A stretch of DNA of 64,000 nucleotides from Trichomonas vaginalis G3 (GCF_026262505.1 NC_067203.1:24595411-24659410); one strand, 5' to 3'. Positions 20,310 through 33,148 are shown, numbered from the stretch's first letter. Translations and numbers: made by a program. The notes: generated by a model not told the origin, from the letters alone.

Positions 20310-23024
20310 TATGCAGGATAGTAAATTTCTTCATTATTTTCTTCTTCTTCCTCCCCTTCATTTATATTTCCTTCTATTTCTTCTTCCTCATCTTCAGAAA
20401 ATTCATCATCTTCTTTATGATTCTCATTAAAATAGTCAATGGCAGTTTTTCCTTCATTGTTTCTTATATTTATATCTGCACCATGCAATATAAGTTGTTT
20501 GTAGATTTTTTACTACTTATTGCAGCATTATGAAGAGGTGTATTTCCATCTTCATCCATTGCATTTATATCAGCACCTTTCTCAATAAGGATTTTTGCTA
20601 ATTGCCTGCAATTATTTTCTGCAGCATAATGAAGAGCCGTTTCTTGAAAATTATCTTTTAAATTTACATTTGCACCATGTGAAACAAGCAACATTGATAC
20701 TAATTGATCTTGTTTCTCTGCAGCATAATGAAGTGCCGTTTTATCAAGTTTGTCAGTAAGGTTTATATTTGAACCCTTTAAAAGAAGCTTGACAACAATT
20801 TTATATCGTCCATATACTACAGCGTAATGAAGAGCTGTCTTTCCATTTTCATCTTTAACATCAAGATATTCTTCATCAGTCTTTGAAATTAATAATTCAG
20901 CCATTTCTAAGCGATTATATTTTATTGCATAATGAAGGGGAGTTTTACCATTTTTGTTTTGCGCAGCTGTAAATGCATGATTCAATATAAGAAGTTTTGC
21001 AATATTATCACTTTGATTCTTCACTGCATGATGCAAAGGCGTTTTCCCAGTATTATCATGAATATTCATATTTGCATCAAATGAACACAGTAATTTAATT
21101 AAAAATTTATTAGGGCGAATAACTGCAAAATGAAGGGCTGTTTGTCCATTATTGTCTTTTTCATCTATATCAATTTCATGAGAAAGTAAAAAAGCTATCA
21201 TTTTAATATTATTCTTCTCAACTGCCCAATGAAGTAATGTTTTCCCAAATTCATTCTTAACATTGATATCAGCGCCATTTGAAATCAAAATATCTGCTAA
21301 TTTTAAGTTTTCTTTTTGAACAACACATTGAAGAGGGGTCAAACCTTTGTTATTTTTAATATTGACATTTGCTCCATGTAAGATCAGAAGAGTTGCCGTA
21401 TCTTGTTTATTATAATATGCAGCATGGAAAAAAGGAGTTTCACCATCTTCATCCACAGCTTCTAGAATGGCTCCCCGCGAAATAAGAAAGTCTGTTGTTT
21501 CTTTACCATTACTCTGAGCTGCCAAATGAAGAGGTGTCCTTAAATAATTTGTTTTTGAATTTACATCCAAACCTAATGTTATAAGTAGTTCTGCAATCTC
21601 TTTGCAGTTTCCATTTGCTGCATAATGAAGAGCATTCCAACCATTATAATCCCTTATATTGATATCTGATCCTATTGATAAAAGAAATTCTACAACTTCT
21701 TTACAATTGTGACCTGCAGCTATTTGAAGGGCAGTTTGTGAATTATGAAATTTTGAATCAATTCGAACTCCTTTTGAAATAAGAAGTTCTATAATTTCTT
21801 TATTATTATTTTTTGCTGCATGATAAAGGGCATTTTTATTCCTTTCATCTTTTTCTTTTATGTTTGCACCATGTGATATCAAATATTCTACAATTTCTTT
21901 ATTGTTTTTCATAGCAGCAATAATGAGAGGCGATTGTTTCTTATCATTTTTCTCATTGACATTAGCACCATGCGATATTAGAATCTTCGCCAATTCTGTA
22001 TTATTATTTTCTGTTGCATAAATAAGAGCCGTTTTTTCATTTCCATCTTTTGCATTAATTTCAATTTGATACGCTTCTGGCATTGTTAATAAATAATTGC
22101 AAATTTTTGTATTACCATGTTCAGCTGCCGAAAGTAATATAAACCTATAACAAATATCAGTAAAATCAAATTTTTCATTCTTTAAAATATCAATTGACTG
22201 TGGAAAAGCAACACACCAAGGCATTATTGATTTCTTATCGTATTGAAACATAAGAAATAGAGCTTTTAAGTTTTGAGAAGAAATTACAACATCACGCTTA
22301 ACAAAAGTAGAACGAATTAATTCCTTTTTAAAACAATATTCAAGATATTTGTTGTTATGGGATTCAACCATGTAATCAATGCATTTATTGTTGACAGTAT
22401 TCTTCTTTAAACATCTTTCGATTATTTCCGGATTTCTCCCAATAAATGCATATCTCAGTGTAGTTTGTAATATTTTTTTCTTGTTATCTGGATGAAGAAA
22501 ATTAAAAATATATTTACGGAACCAAAATATGCGCTAGCTTGCTGAGCATCAAGATCGAAGCCATGAATAACTAATTGAATTTCATCAACAGGTGTATGAA
22601 TAATATAATTTTTGAATTTATCAATATCATCATCTATAAAAATGTCATGAATTTCTTCACGCTTTGGAAAAAATAATTTGTTTTCATCATAAGTGATTTG
22701 GTAAACATTATTATCATTAAGAATGAATTGGAGATGTATAAATTCAGCTTCTTCTAATAAATCTTTAGAAGGTTTTGATGTTATTGAGTATTTTAACAAG
22801 ATTTGATTAATTAATTTGATATAAAGATTAAAAGATCGATAGTTGTAATTAATTGCCGTAAAGATCTGAGAAATGACTTTAGAAATTGGCATTTTATACT
22901 TTGATATTATAACATTTGTGATCATATTAAAAACTTCAACATATGATTCAGCTGTTTTTATTTGAAAAACATTCTCTAATGCTGCATGATAATCATCATA
23001 CTTCTTTAAGTATTCGAAGCTCAT
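20310..23024 (-). pseudogene. Ankyrin-repeat protein (DUF3447 type) with two frameshifts
   Basis: Three frames form one gene of about 900 residues. The ATG at 23024 opens the N-terminal DUF3447-type domain (to about 22510), where a net two-base insertion compared with the neighbouring paralogue breaks GSVNIF|NFLHP. The frame resumes through ankyrin repeats (20470-22371, about 16 repeats). A one-base loss near 20500 then separates the last repeat (HGADINIRNNEGKTA) and an acidic tail of glutamates ending at 20310. Everything else is coherent, so the lesions are recent or assembly errors. Confidence 0.8.
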
Positions 23025-23908
23025 GAAAAAGTACTAAATCAAATAAAAAAAGCGGTTTGTTAGTCAAAAAATGCATTGAAAAAAATCCGTTATATATTTT
23101 TCCAACAAATCGACAAGAGAAATATTCTTAAAAGGTATTTGGCTATTTATGTTATATTGAGATACATGTTTTTTGATGAATTTGGATATTGATTAGTTCT
23201 TTCATTCTAATTAAATACTGATTAATAATGATTTTCTATGCATAATCATAGAGCACATAAGTACATCTTTAAATGTGAACAATTGAAAAAAATTAAATAT
23301 TATTATATGAAATAAATAAAGAATAGCTTATCATATACAAGAGATTAGTTTCAATTTGGTGACAATAATATTACCATATGGGTAAATTTTGAAGATTTCT
23401 TGCTCTTTTCAATGAATTAATTCTTGGGCGCAAAGACTTTAATGAATCACTGCCAAAGTTTAGAACTATTCAGTTTGTAAAACTTAAAGACACTTTTTCC
23501 ATATGAAAAAGTTGATATTTTTATGAATAAACAAAATTATTGCATACATTCATCATACTCTATCTTTTCACTGTTTCAAAATATAAAAAAGTTCTCGAGA
23601 TGAAGATTCATTTATTAAATGGCTTTCATTTTTGTAAACTAAGCTAGGGACCCATTAATTGAATGATATGGAAAAAATTACAATAAACATGTCAACACTG
23701 TTTCTGATATTAACATAAACACTAAGTAGTACTAAACTACATGAGATTAATACCGAAGTCAATATTATGTCTCAAATTTTAATTCGTTTGTAAGTTTACA
23801 ATTTCATTAATAAATTTTATTATAAATAGATAAATTAATGAGCGTATTTGAAATTGGCAAACTTTTCTTATTTGTAAACATTTGAATTATTTGATCAATT
23901 ATTTTTCT
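23025..23908. other. Divergent intergenic region between ankyrin genes
   Basis: AT-rich, no gene seen. It presumably holds the 5' regulatory sequences of both flanking ankyrin genes. Confidence 0.5.
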
Positions 23909-23921
23909 TCATTTTTTAGAT
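23909..23921 (+). promoter_or_regulatory. Initiator of BTB-like ankyrin gene
   Basis: TCATTTTTTAGAT places the Inr A(+1) at 23911, 11 bases before the ATG at 23922. This is a typical trichomonad leader length and supports 23922 as the real start. Confidence 0.65.
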
Positions 23922-25805
23922 ATGGTGTTAATTAAACTAGATAACGAGATTTTATGAAGAATTAACAACTACAATGTGTGTGATAGGCTAACTTTAACAG
24001 TAAATAGTGTTGAATTTACACTAAATAAATCTTTCGCAGTTGCATCCTCAAAAATGATCTATTCGCAGTATCTTTTAGATAAAGGCGTTGAAAAGATTGA
24101 TTCAAATGCAGATGTAAAATCAGAAGAAACCTATAATGCATTAAAAGACATTCTTCAATACAGCAAAACGGAGATTGAATGTGACAAAATAGTACTGAAA
24201 GATCTTTTTCATATTGGGCTTAATCTCGAAATGCGTGAATTATGTGATCTTTACAAAAAGTACGTCATTGATGAGATGGAACTTAACAAAAGTAATTGTA
24301 TTGAATTACTTGAATACTATTTCGATATTTCATCACAAAAAGACATTTCAAAATGTATTAATTACATTTCATCCCATTTCTTTACTATTGATGAAGAATC
24401 TCTTAAATCAGTTTCTAAAAAACTCGGAATTGAAATTTTCCAAAGGATCATCGGAAGTAATAGACTTGCAATTAAAGATGAAGACTCGTTAGCAAGTTTT
24501 ATCATTTCTTTAACTAAAGAAAACGAAATTTTTAATCCTTTGATTGAAAAAATTCAATTCGAGTTTTGTTCAAAAAAGATAATTGATGAAATACATAGTT
24601 TATCCAATGCCGAAAACTGTAAAATTATCATGAACTCTTTTAATGACTCATTGCTAAGGGCCATAAATCCTAACAAAATCAATCCACGTTCTTTCAATCC
24701 AGAAATATTAACAACTGAAATATCTGAGTACAAAAATTCAGATGATTTCGAAAGCATTTACAATTTCCTTGATCGACTTTCTGAAAATGGCTATCAAGAT
24801 ATGATGTATAAAGCCTGTCAAGAAGGACTTTGTGAGAAAAGAGAGAATGAATTTAATAGAAATGTACTTCATGTTGCTGTTCTCCGAGGAAATTTCAGAC
24901 TTGTAAAATCTCTTATTGAGAGTGGTTGCAATAAAGAAACGCAAGATAATAAGGGATGGACTCCACTAATTTTGGCATCTCAAAAAGGTAATCTTGAAAT
25001 AATTAAATATTTAATATCTATTGGAGCAAACAAAGAGGCTCAAAATTTTGAAAGAATAACTCCATTAATTGCAGCTTCATCATACGGATTCCTGGAAGTT
25101 GTTCAATATCTTATTTTTATCGACGTCAATAAAGAGGCAAAAGACAAGGATGGAAATACACCACTTATTTTGGCTTCATTCAATAATCACCTTGAAGTAG
25201 TTAAATATCTTGTTTTTGTTGGAGCAAACAAAGAAGCAAAAAATAATAAAGGATGGAGTCCATTAGTTAATGCATCATGTATGGGACATCTTGAAATCGT
25301 TAAGTATCTAATTTCAGCTGGCGCTGATAAGGAAACTAATAATCCTGGCAGGTTGACTCCTCTAATAATTGCTTCTCGTCAGAGCCAATTAGAGGTTGTT
25401 AAATATCTTATTTCTGTTGGAGCAAATAAAAACGCAAAGACGAGTCAAGGATTAACTCCTCTGATCATTGCCTCTCTAAATAATCATTGCGATATTGTTC
25501 AATATCTGATTTCTATTGAAGTAGATAAAGAAGCAAAAGATAACTATGGATTGAATTCACTCCATTATGCATCATTTTATGGTCATAAAAATGCTGCTGA
25601 ATATCTTATCTCTGTTGGACTAAATAAAGAAGCCAAAACTAATGATGGATATACTCCACTTATGTTAGCATCCAAAGAAGGAAAACTAGAAGTCGTTAAA
25701 TATCTAATATCTGTTGGTGCTGATAAAGAAGCAAAGGGAAATGATGGAAAAACTCCAATCTCATTAGCAACAGGCAAAGTGAAAGATTTCTTATTATCTG
25801 CTTGA
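23922..25805 (+). pseudogene. Ankyrin-repeat protein with BTB/BACK-like N-terminus, premature TGA at codon 12
   Basis: The ATG at 23922 follows a good Initiator. The frame reads MVLIKLDNEIL, then TGA (23955-23957), then continues open for 615 codons. The text after the stop (NNYNVCDRLTLTVN.VEFTLNK) is the usual start of the trichomonad ankyrin family's N-terminal domain, so the TGA lies inside the gene. Residues to about 290 form the BTB/BACK-like helical part, followed by about nine ankyrin repeats (LEVVKYLISVGANKEAK). The first ATG after the stop is about 26 codons downstream of 23976 and would remove the first strand of the domain. Nonsense mutation, readthrough or a sequencing error are the options. 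Confidence 0.75.
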
Positions 25806-26142
25806 ATAAACAATTTTATTTTATTTTTTTTTTAATTTGCATTTTCACTTGTTGAATTTTAATATTGAATTGTAACTCAAATGTATCGCAAGAAAACTGT
25901 CATTCTATTTTATTTTTAAAATTTTTCTCATTTTCATCCGTAAAATCTCCATATCGTACTTCTTCCCTCAATATTTAGCAAAAACATATCAAAGAATTTG
26001 AAAAAGAGACTTTACGAAGGAAAATGAGTTTAATAAAAATTTAATTTTTGCAACTTTCTCGTTAATATTCATTAAGATTAATAACATATAACGAGAAAAA
26101 AGTTGCTATTTTTTTATACAATAAAAATTAAAAAATAATTTT
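25806..26142. terminator. Convergent 3' region with hairpin
   Basis: Between two convergent genes. GCAACTTTCTCGTTA (26050-26064) pairs with the imperfect inverse TAACGAGAAAAAAGTTGC (26089-26106). It could influence 3' end formation. TAAA-type polyadenylation signals overlap the ankyrin stop (TGAATAAA). Confidence 0.4.
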
Positions 26143-27558
26143 TTAAGAAGAATCGCTAACTAGTTGGTCGTATTCGTGGAGAACGTAAGTTTCCCAAGGA
26201 GTGAGAGCCTTTGTAGCCTCGTCGAGTGAAGGGCTGACTATAGGGAAGGAGTATTCTTTTGTAAGGAATTTCTGGATGTCGAAGAGTGTGTTGAAGAACA
26301 TGTCAGCCTGCTTTGATCTGATAAGGTCTTCCACAGTAACATAAGCCGGATTTGTAGGTGAAATTACGTCGATAAGTTGTTTTTGGATATCTTCGAATGG
26401 AATTGTTTCGTTACCTGTCATTTTAATCTGCTCGAACTGAACTGCGTATAGTTGTTCGATTTCTGACATAGAAAGAATTCCATCGTCATCAAGATCGCAA
26501 ATTCTGTACCAGAAATTGATGGAAGTGCGATTTGTCTTGTCTTCGCTTGACATTAAGAAGTAAGAGAAGGCCGGGAAGTCGATGTTTTGTCTCTTCGACT
26601 GATTTCTTGGATATGCTGTAGATTTGAAGAATCTATCGATGATCAATGGCGATATTGTTGAGTCATTGAACTTAAGCATATCATCTTTGCAGATAAATCC
26701 ATCATTATCTACATCAAGATCCCAGAACTTGCAAAAAGCGACGTAGAAGTGCTGGTAGTTGAAGATATGATGGGTCTCGTTGATATCGGGCATCATGAAG
26801 GCGTTAAGGAAGATAGAAGCCATACCATATTTTCTAAATTGAGTAACATTGGCTGTTCCTCTTAATTCTGTGTCCATCTGGTAGAAGCACCTTGTAACAA
26901 TAAAGTCGACGAATTTTTCTTGGAAGAGTGGCTCGTTTTCAAGGAAATTAAGAGATTCATGAGTTTCAATGATGGATTGAACAAATAATGTCAAATCATT
27001 TGGAATAATAGCATTTTTGTGAGGTCCGGCGCAGAATCTGAAGAATCTTTCATCGGGATCACGGCCTGCAATGTGTTTTTCGTAAAAACTCAAGAATTTG
27101 GTAACATCTGAGCCGTATAACTTAATGATAACTGGAGCGAAGCATCCTGGAAGGCTGCATTGATCTTTGAGGATGACATCAAGAATTTGCGTTGTAATTG
27201 AGTCTCCTTTGATCAAAGCCTTGACTTCGTTCATCTCCTGTGATGTATCACCTGGTCCGTAGAATGTTGGAATTTGAACATTTTGATATGGCTCTAATTG
27301 AATTCTTCCGAGGTTTGATTTTGTCATCGTTGGGTTGATAACGGACTTCTGAGGTGTAACCATTGTCTGTGGGAGTTTTGGCTGTGGACGTGATGTTGTT
27401 TTTGTTTCATTAAACAAACCAAAATCGAAATCTACTTCTTTTCCTTGTTCTAATGCATCTGCTGCAGCGGCAATTTCATTAAGAATTTTAACTGTTGATA
27501 CATCTGTCAGCCACTGAGAAAAGAAGCCATCAAGCTTCAGATCTACATCGACCTGCAT
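26143..27558 (-). CDS. PP2A regulatory subunit B'' type, EF-hand protein
   Basis: 471 residues from the ATG at 27558. The frame is open further upstream, but MQVDVDLKL follows a short leader with an Initiator. Residues about 100-280 match the conserved B'' core (IPTFYGPG, FFRFCAGP, FVDFIVTRCFY). Two calcium-binding loops follow: DVDNDGFICKDD at about 282-293 and DLDDDGILSMSE at about 355-366. B'' subunits target protein phosphatase 2A to substrates in a calcium-dependent way, for example at centrosomes. The large TIR element is inserted 129 bp upstream of the start. Confidence 0.85.
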   Translation of the reverse strand: MQVDVDLKLDGFFSQWLTDVSTVKILNEIAAAADALEQGKEVDFDFGLFNETKTTSRPQPKLPQTMVTPQKSVINPTMTKSNLGRIQLEPYQNVQIPTFYGPGDTSQEMNEVKALIKGDSITTQILDVILKDQCSLPGCFAPVIIKLYGSDVTKFLSFYEKHIAGRDPDERFFRFCAGPHKNAIIPNDLTLFVQSIIETHESLNFLENEPLFQEKFVDFIVTRCFYQMDTELRGTANVTQFRKYGMASIFLNAFMMPDINETHHIFNYQHFYVAFCKFWDLDVDNDGFICKDDMLKFNDSTISPLIIDRFFKSTAYPRNQSKRQNIDFPAFSYFLMSSEDKTNRTSINFWYRICDLDDDGILSMSEIEQLYAVQFEQIKMTGNETIPFEDIQKQLIDVISPTNPAYVTVEDLIRSKQADMFFNTLFDIQKFLTKEYSFPIVSPSLDEATKALTPWETYVLHEYDQLVSDSS

Positions 27559-27573
27559 TTTTTTTATTGAGAA

Positions 27574-27584
27574 CAATAGAATGA
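27574..27584 (-). promoter_or_regulatory. Initiator of PP2A B'' gene
   Basis: On the minus strand TCATTCTATTG lies 25 bases before the ATG at 27558. It supports that start over the longer open frame. Confidence 0.5.
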
Positions 27585-27677
27585 AAAAAAAATGTAATGA
27601 CATGTTAAATATGAAATTGATAAAAGAAATAACAATCAAAAATATCCGTCAAGCAATTGCTCCATTTCTGAATGAAA

Positions 27678-27686
27678 TTTGAAATT
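27678..27686. repeat. 9-bp target-site duplication, left copy
   Basis: TTTGAAATT directly precedes the left terminus GGCGTCAAAA and is repeated at 61349-61357 directly after the right terminus TTTTGACGCC. Confidence 0.85.
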
Positions 27687-30600
27687 GGCGTCAAAAATTT
27701 TCTCACTGGGTTTTCGTCTATCAATCCCAGCTCATTATATACGCAACCAATCAAAAATCTGATATGGGAGTCCAAGGCTAACTTTTTGTTGTCTACCTAA
27801 TAAAAGAGGAAGCAGCATTAGTGAGAATAATCGCAAATATTCAATTTAAATTATCTTTTTATTCTTAATTTAAAGTGACAAAAAGAATAAAAAACCTATT
27901 CTAAGGCATGTTGTTATGTAAATGAGACTAGACATCATATTTTATGTTATGAAAAAAAAATATTTAGAATTTTAGAACAAAATAAATAGAAAAAATAGCA
28001 TAACTTATGGATGTGCGTATATTAAATTTAATAAATTAAGAGAAATTATTTTTGGCCGCCAAAAATATTCGTTAACTCTCAAATTTTTCTGAGTCAATAA
28101 GCCGCAAAAAAGTGTCATTTTGTTTCGTTAGAGAAAGATGAATTGTCCATGTCATCCAATCGGGAACAAGGGGGATGGGGATTAGATGATAAAGAAGCAA
28201 TTCATGCTCTCTATCTGAAGCAATCAGACTTACCAGCAACAATGTGAATCGATTTGGCTTTAAAGTTAATATAGCAGATCAGCTTGTTACTGGAGAGACT
28301 AGGCATTACGATTGATTCGCTGTAGTGCTCTACTTTAATTTAAGAGTAGTAACGGATAACTGAATTCCCAAAATTCTTTAGGTGATCCAAAACACTGTAG
28401 CTGCTTGAACTTTGGACGAGCCTCGCACCCCAGAGAATAGAAATCCCAATCTTGCTCATGTTTAGTTGAATTAGTCTGCAGCAGTACAGCTCTGATACCA
28501 CAAGATCGTGATGTATACAAAGTCACAACGCTATTTGATTCAACAACTAGCTAGTTTTGACATCAAATTGCAAAATTTGACTTCGTTATGAGCTCTTTGT
28601 AGCAAAAATACATTACACTTAAAGACTAGTTGCTAGACTGTAGTAGTTTGTTCGTATATATCTATTTTTCCCCAACGTATTGCATACTACATTTTGACAA
28701 GACTTGCAACCTTATAGTAACCTCGTTGGGAATTGTTCAAGCAAAGCGTAGGTAGTTAAGGTCGAGTAAGAGTTCTTCTTAAATCTTTCACTGAATGAGT
28801 AGGTGTTGGAAGAACTGTTCTCTAAAGCGATACAGTTGCGCTACATGTTCGTCAACTTGTCTAGAAATAAATATATCATTTGTTTTATACGTTTTTTCGT
28901 AATAAATCTATTTGTATTTGTTGTATTTGAGTATGAAGATAACAAAAACTACGGCATAAGACGCAGTACACTGGGCTTCGTTTGCCATTTTATTTACCAT
29001 GTTAAGAATAAACTTAACAGACATGCTTTGTTTTCGACGAAGCCATCTAAAATAACGTACATCTAAATAAAACTAAAAAACTGTAAAATTTCTTTATTTG
29101 ATAGTATACTTCAAATTATGCACTATACCTTCTAGAATTCTATAACACTCTTTGCATATAATTTTTAAAAAAAAAGTTATATCTCGACAAAAATATGATT
29201 TATCAATAGAGTATGTAAAATAAAACTCATTCGCAGTATTAAAAAATCGTAAATCTTTCCAAAAAAATTTTGAATTACAAATTTTAAAACTTAAAACAAC
29301 ATTTTTTGAAGCGAAAAAACGAAATCTAATTTTTTTGGAAAATTTGAATAAATAGAGCTCTTTAACTCGTCGAATACAAATTGTTTTCAAGTTTTTTTCG
29401 ACCGGAAATTGAACTTTTAGAGTTTATACAATAAGATTCACATGAAAAAATACGGGTTTAACAAAGAAATCACCAATATAAAGGTTTTTTTAGTAGAACG
29501 AGATTGATAAAAAACTATGGTATGATAAAAAGACGATAATTTTTTTGGCGGGATAATTGAAGAATATGAATGATTCGAATTACAGACATACTCTAGTCCG
29601 AAACTTACTATGGTTCGTGACTTATTTTTGACACAGAATAGCTGTAGACTAAGGCTTACTCTAGATCCAGACTTATTATACAATTAAATTTGCTTTTGGA
29701 ATAAGACTTAATTTTAGTTACAAACTTATTAATATCAGACTTATATTTAGAATCAGACTTACTTTAGTCTAGAACTTACATTTAGAATCAGACTTCCATT
29801 TCAAGTCAGACTTACTTTCGTCCGAAACTTCCATTTCAAGTCTGTCTTACCTTCGTCCGAGACTTACATTTCAAGTCAGACTTACTTTCGTCCGAGACTT
29901 ACATTTCAAGTCAGACTTACTTTCTTCCAAGACTTACTTTCGTCCGAGACTTACATTTCAAGTCATACTTACTTTCGTCCGAGACTTAAATTTCTAGTCA
30001 GACTTACATTTCAAGTCATACTTACTTTCGTCCGAGACTTAAATTTCTAGTCAGACTTACATTTCAAGTCATACTTACTTTCGTCCGAGACTTACATTTC
30101 AAGTCAGACTACATTTCGTCCGAGACTTACATTTCAAGTCATACTTACTTTCTTCCAAGACTTACTTTCGTCCGAGACTTACATTTCAAGTCAGACTTAC
30201 TTTCGTCCGAGACTTACATTTCAAGTCAGACTTACTTTCGTCCGAGACTTACATTTCAAGTCATACTTACTTTCGTCCGAGACTTAAATTTCAAGTCATA
30301 CTTACTTTCGTCCGAGACTTACATTTCAAGTCATACTTACTTTCGTCCGAAACTTACATTTCAAGTCAGACTTACTTTCGTCCGAGACTTACATTTCAAG
30401 TCAGACTTACTTTCGTCCGAGACTTAAATTTCTAGTCATACTTAAATTTCAAGTCATACTTACTTTCGTCCGAGACTTAAATTTCAAGTCATACTTACTT
30501 TCGTCCGAGACTTACATTTCAAGTCAGACTTACTTTCGTCCGAGACTTACATTTCAAGTCAGACTTACTTTCGTCCGAGACTTACATTTCAAGTCAGACT

Positions 30601-31043
30601 TACTTTCGTCCGAGACTTACATTTCAAGTCATACTTACTTTCGTCCGAGACTTACATTTCAAGTCATACTTACTTTCGTCCGAGACTTACATTTCAAGTC
30701 ATACTTACTTTCTTCCAAGACTTACTTTCGTCCGAGACTTACATTTCAACTCAGACTTACTTTCGTCCGAGACTTACATTTCAAGTCAGACTTACTTTCG
30801 TCCGAAACTTACATTTCAAGTCAGACTTACTTTCGTCCGAGACTTACATTTCAAGTCAGACTTACTTTCGTCCGAGACTTACATTTCAAGTCATACTTAC
30901 ATTAATATCAAACTTATATTAACCTACGACTTACTTTTATTCCCAGACATCTTGATCCACACTGACATTGAAAACCACTCATACATCTGAAGCCACTCAA
31001 ACATCTAGATCCACTACGACATGGAGATCCACTCAAACATAAT
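27687..31043 (+). repeat. Left inverted-repeat arm of outer element
   Basis: 3.36 kb, inversely repeated at 58561-61348. It has three parts: a terminal 0.43-kb conserved part, a variable segment (28121-28355) that does not match the other arm, and a conserved remainder ending in a 35-bp satellite. Short ORFs in it (for example 28335-28526 and 28803-29066) recur in the other arm only because the DNA is duplicated. Confidence 0.85.
29690..30920 (+). repeat. 35-bp satellite in left arm
   Basis: Tandem unit of 35 bp alternating GACTTACTTTCGTCCGA and GACTTACATTTCAAGTCA, about 35 copies with point variants and some half-units. The mirror array at 58660-59300 is about half as long. Confidence 0.9.
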
Positions 31044-31329
31044 TTTTGCTCTCTAACTACATTTTTATATGATTTTACAACCTAAATTTTCTTCTTTACC
31101 TAAAGATTATTCGCAATATCTGAATATCATTAATTAATTGAGATATTCAAGTTTTGACAGCGGATTTGGAAAGCAGACTTGATGGAGATTTTAAATCTGA
31201 TGTCAAATCTTGGTTTTGTGCATTATTGGAAGAGAAAAAAGGGTGTTAATTGCAAATCTTAAATATAGGTTTTTACGAAAAATGTAATTAGGGTTAGAAT
31301 CATAGAAAGATATATCTGTCAGACATTGT

Positions 31330-32935
31330 TATGTGTGACAGATAATATTGCATCTCATAGACACTGTTGCATCTGTCAGACACTGTTGCATCTTTCAGAC
31401 ACTGTTGCATCTCATAGACACTGTTGCATCTGTCAGACACTGTTGCATCTTTCAGACACTGTTAAATTTCATAGACACTGATGCATCTCATAGACACTGT
31501 TGCATCTGTCAGACACTGTTGCATCTATCACTTACTTTTGCTTCTGTTAGATACTATTGTATCTCATAGACACTGTTGCATCTCATAGACACTGTTGCAT
31601 CTCATAGACACTATTGCATCTCATAGACACTGTTGCATCTGTCAGACACTGTTGCATCTCATAGACACTGTTGCACCTCATAGACACTGTTGCATCTCAT
31701 AGACACTGTTGCATCTATCACTTACTTTTGCTTCTGTTAGATACTATTGTATCTCTCAAACACTGTTGCATCTCATAGACACTGTTGCATCTCATAGACA
31801 CTGTTGCATCTCATAGACACTGTTGCATCTCATAGACACTGTTGCATCTCATAGACACTGTTGCATCTGTCAGACACTGTTGCATCTCATACACACTGTT
31901 GCATCTCATAGACACTGTTGCATCTGTCAGACACTGTTGCATCTCATAGACACTGTTGCATCTCATAGACACTGTTGCATCTCATAGACACTGTTGCATC
32001 TCATAGACACTGTTGCATCTCATAGACACTGTTGCATCTGTCAGACACTGTTGCATCTCATAGACACTGTTGCATCTGTCAGACACTGTTGCATCTGTCA
32101 GACACTGTTGCTTCTGTTAGATACTATTGTATCTCTCAAACACTCTTGCATCTCTCAGACACTGTTAAATTTCATAGACACTGTTGCATCTGTCAGACAC
32201 TGTTGCATCTCATAGACACTGTTGCATCTATAAGTCACTGTTGCATCTATCACTTACTTTTGCTTCTGTTAGATACTATTGTATCTCTCAAACACTGTTG
32301 CATCTATAAGTCACTGTTGCATCTATCACTTACTTTTGCTTCTGTTAGATACTATTGTATCTCATAGACACTGTTGCATCTCATAGACACTGATGCATCT
32401 CATAGACACTGTTGCATCTTTCAGACACTGTTGCATCTCATAGACACTGTTGCATCTCATAGACACTGTTGCATCTCATAGACACTGTTGCATCTCATAG
32501 ACACTGTTGCATCTGTCAGACACTGTTAAATTTCATAGACACTGTTGCATCTCATAGACACTGTTGCATCTCATAGACACTGTTGCATCTCATAGACACT
32601 GTTGCATCTGTCAGACACTGTTGCATCTTTCAGACACTGTTGCATCTCATAGACACTGTTGCATTTGTCAGACACTGTTGCATCTTTCAGACACTGTTAA
32701 ATTTCATAGACACTGTTGCATCTGTCAGACACTGTTGCATCTCATAGACACTGTTGCATCTCATAGACACTGTTGCATCTGTCAGACACTGTTGCATCTC
32801 ATAGACACTGTTGCATCTCATAGACACTGTTGCATCTGTCAGACACTGTTGCTTCTGTTAGATACTATTGTATCTCTCAGACACTCTTGCATCTCTCAGA
32901 CACTATGCCATCTCATTAACACTGTTGCATCTTTC
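31330..32935 (+). repeat. 19-bp satellite
   Basis: About 80 copies of a 19-bp unit, TCATAGACACTGTTGCATC, with the common variant TGTCAGACACTGTTGCATC. Because 19 is not a multiple of three, the apparent ORFs here (HRHCCICQTLLHL patterns) are by-products. No unique spacers, so this is not a CRISPR array. Confidence 0.95.
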
Positions 32936-33148
32936 ATTGACTTTTTTATCTCTCAGGAAATATTTTATCTCTATAATATTTTTTATATCTCCCAAACTTT
33001 TACATCTTTCTGATTAATTTTTTTATCCTTTTTCATTCTGTTCTGTATATCGAATCTTTATATAACAAATAATTAAATAGTTTCTCATATTTATTAACTA
33101 TTTTTATAAACAATAATCATACACATTTTATTCATATAAATATTTTTT
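32936..33148. other. AT-rich spacer between satellite and split gene
   Basis: Degenerate tail of the 19-bp satellite, then AT-rich sequence. Nothing recognised. Confidence 0.4.

Noticed and set aside
27558-27639. Longer N-terminus for the PP2A B'' gene (hydrophobic, signal-like)
   Set aside because: The upstream extension begins without an ATG and would include the Initiator and leader. The ATG at 27558 fits.
28335-28526. 63-aa ORF duplicated at 60502-60693 as a conserved gene
   Set aside because: Conserved only because the arms are duplicated DNA. It diverges exactly where the arms diverge, without keeping the frame.
29690-30920. 35-bp repeats as CRISPR-like array
   Set aside because: Contiguous variants without spacers, mirrored in the opposite arm of the TIR element.
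31330-32935. Short regular repeats resembling a CRISPR array
   Set aside because: Units are directly adjacent, 19 bp long, with no unique spacers and no cas genes; this is a satellite.
31348-33013. ORFs of 73-149 aa rich in HCCICQTLLHL
   Set aside because: They arise from the 19-bp satellite read in any frame; no start context or non-repeat sequence supports a protein.
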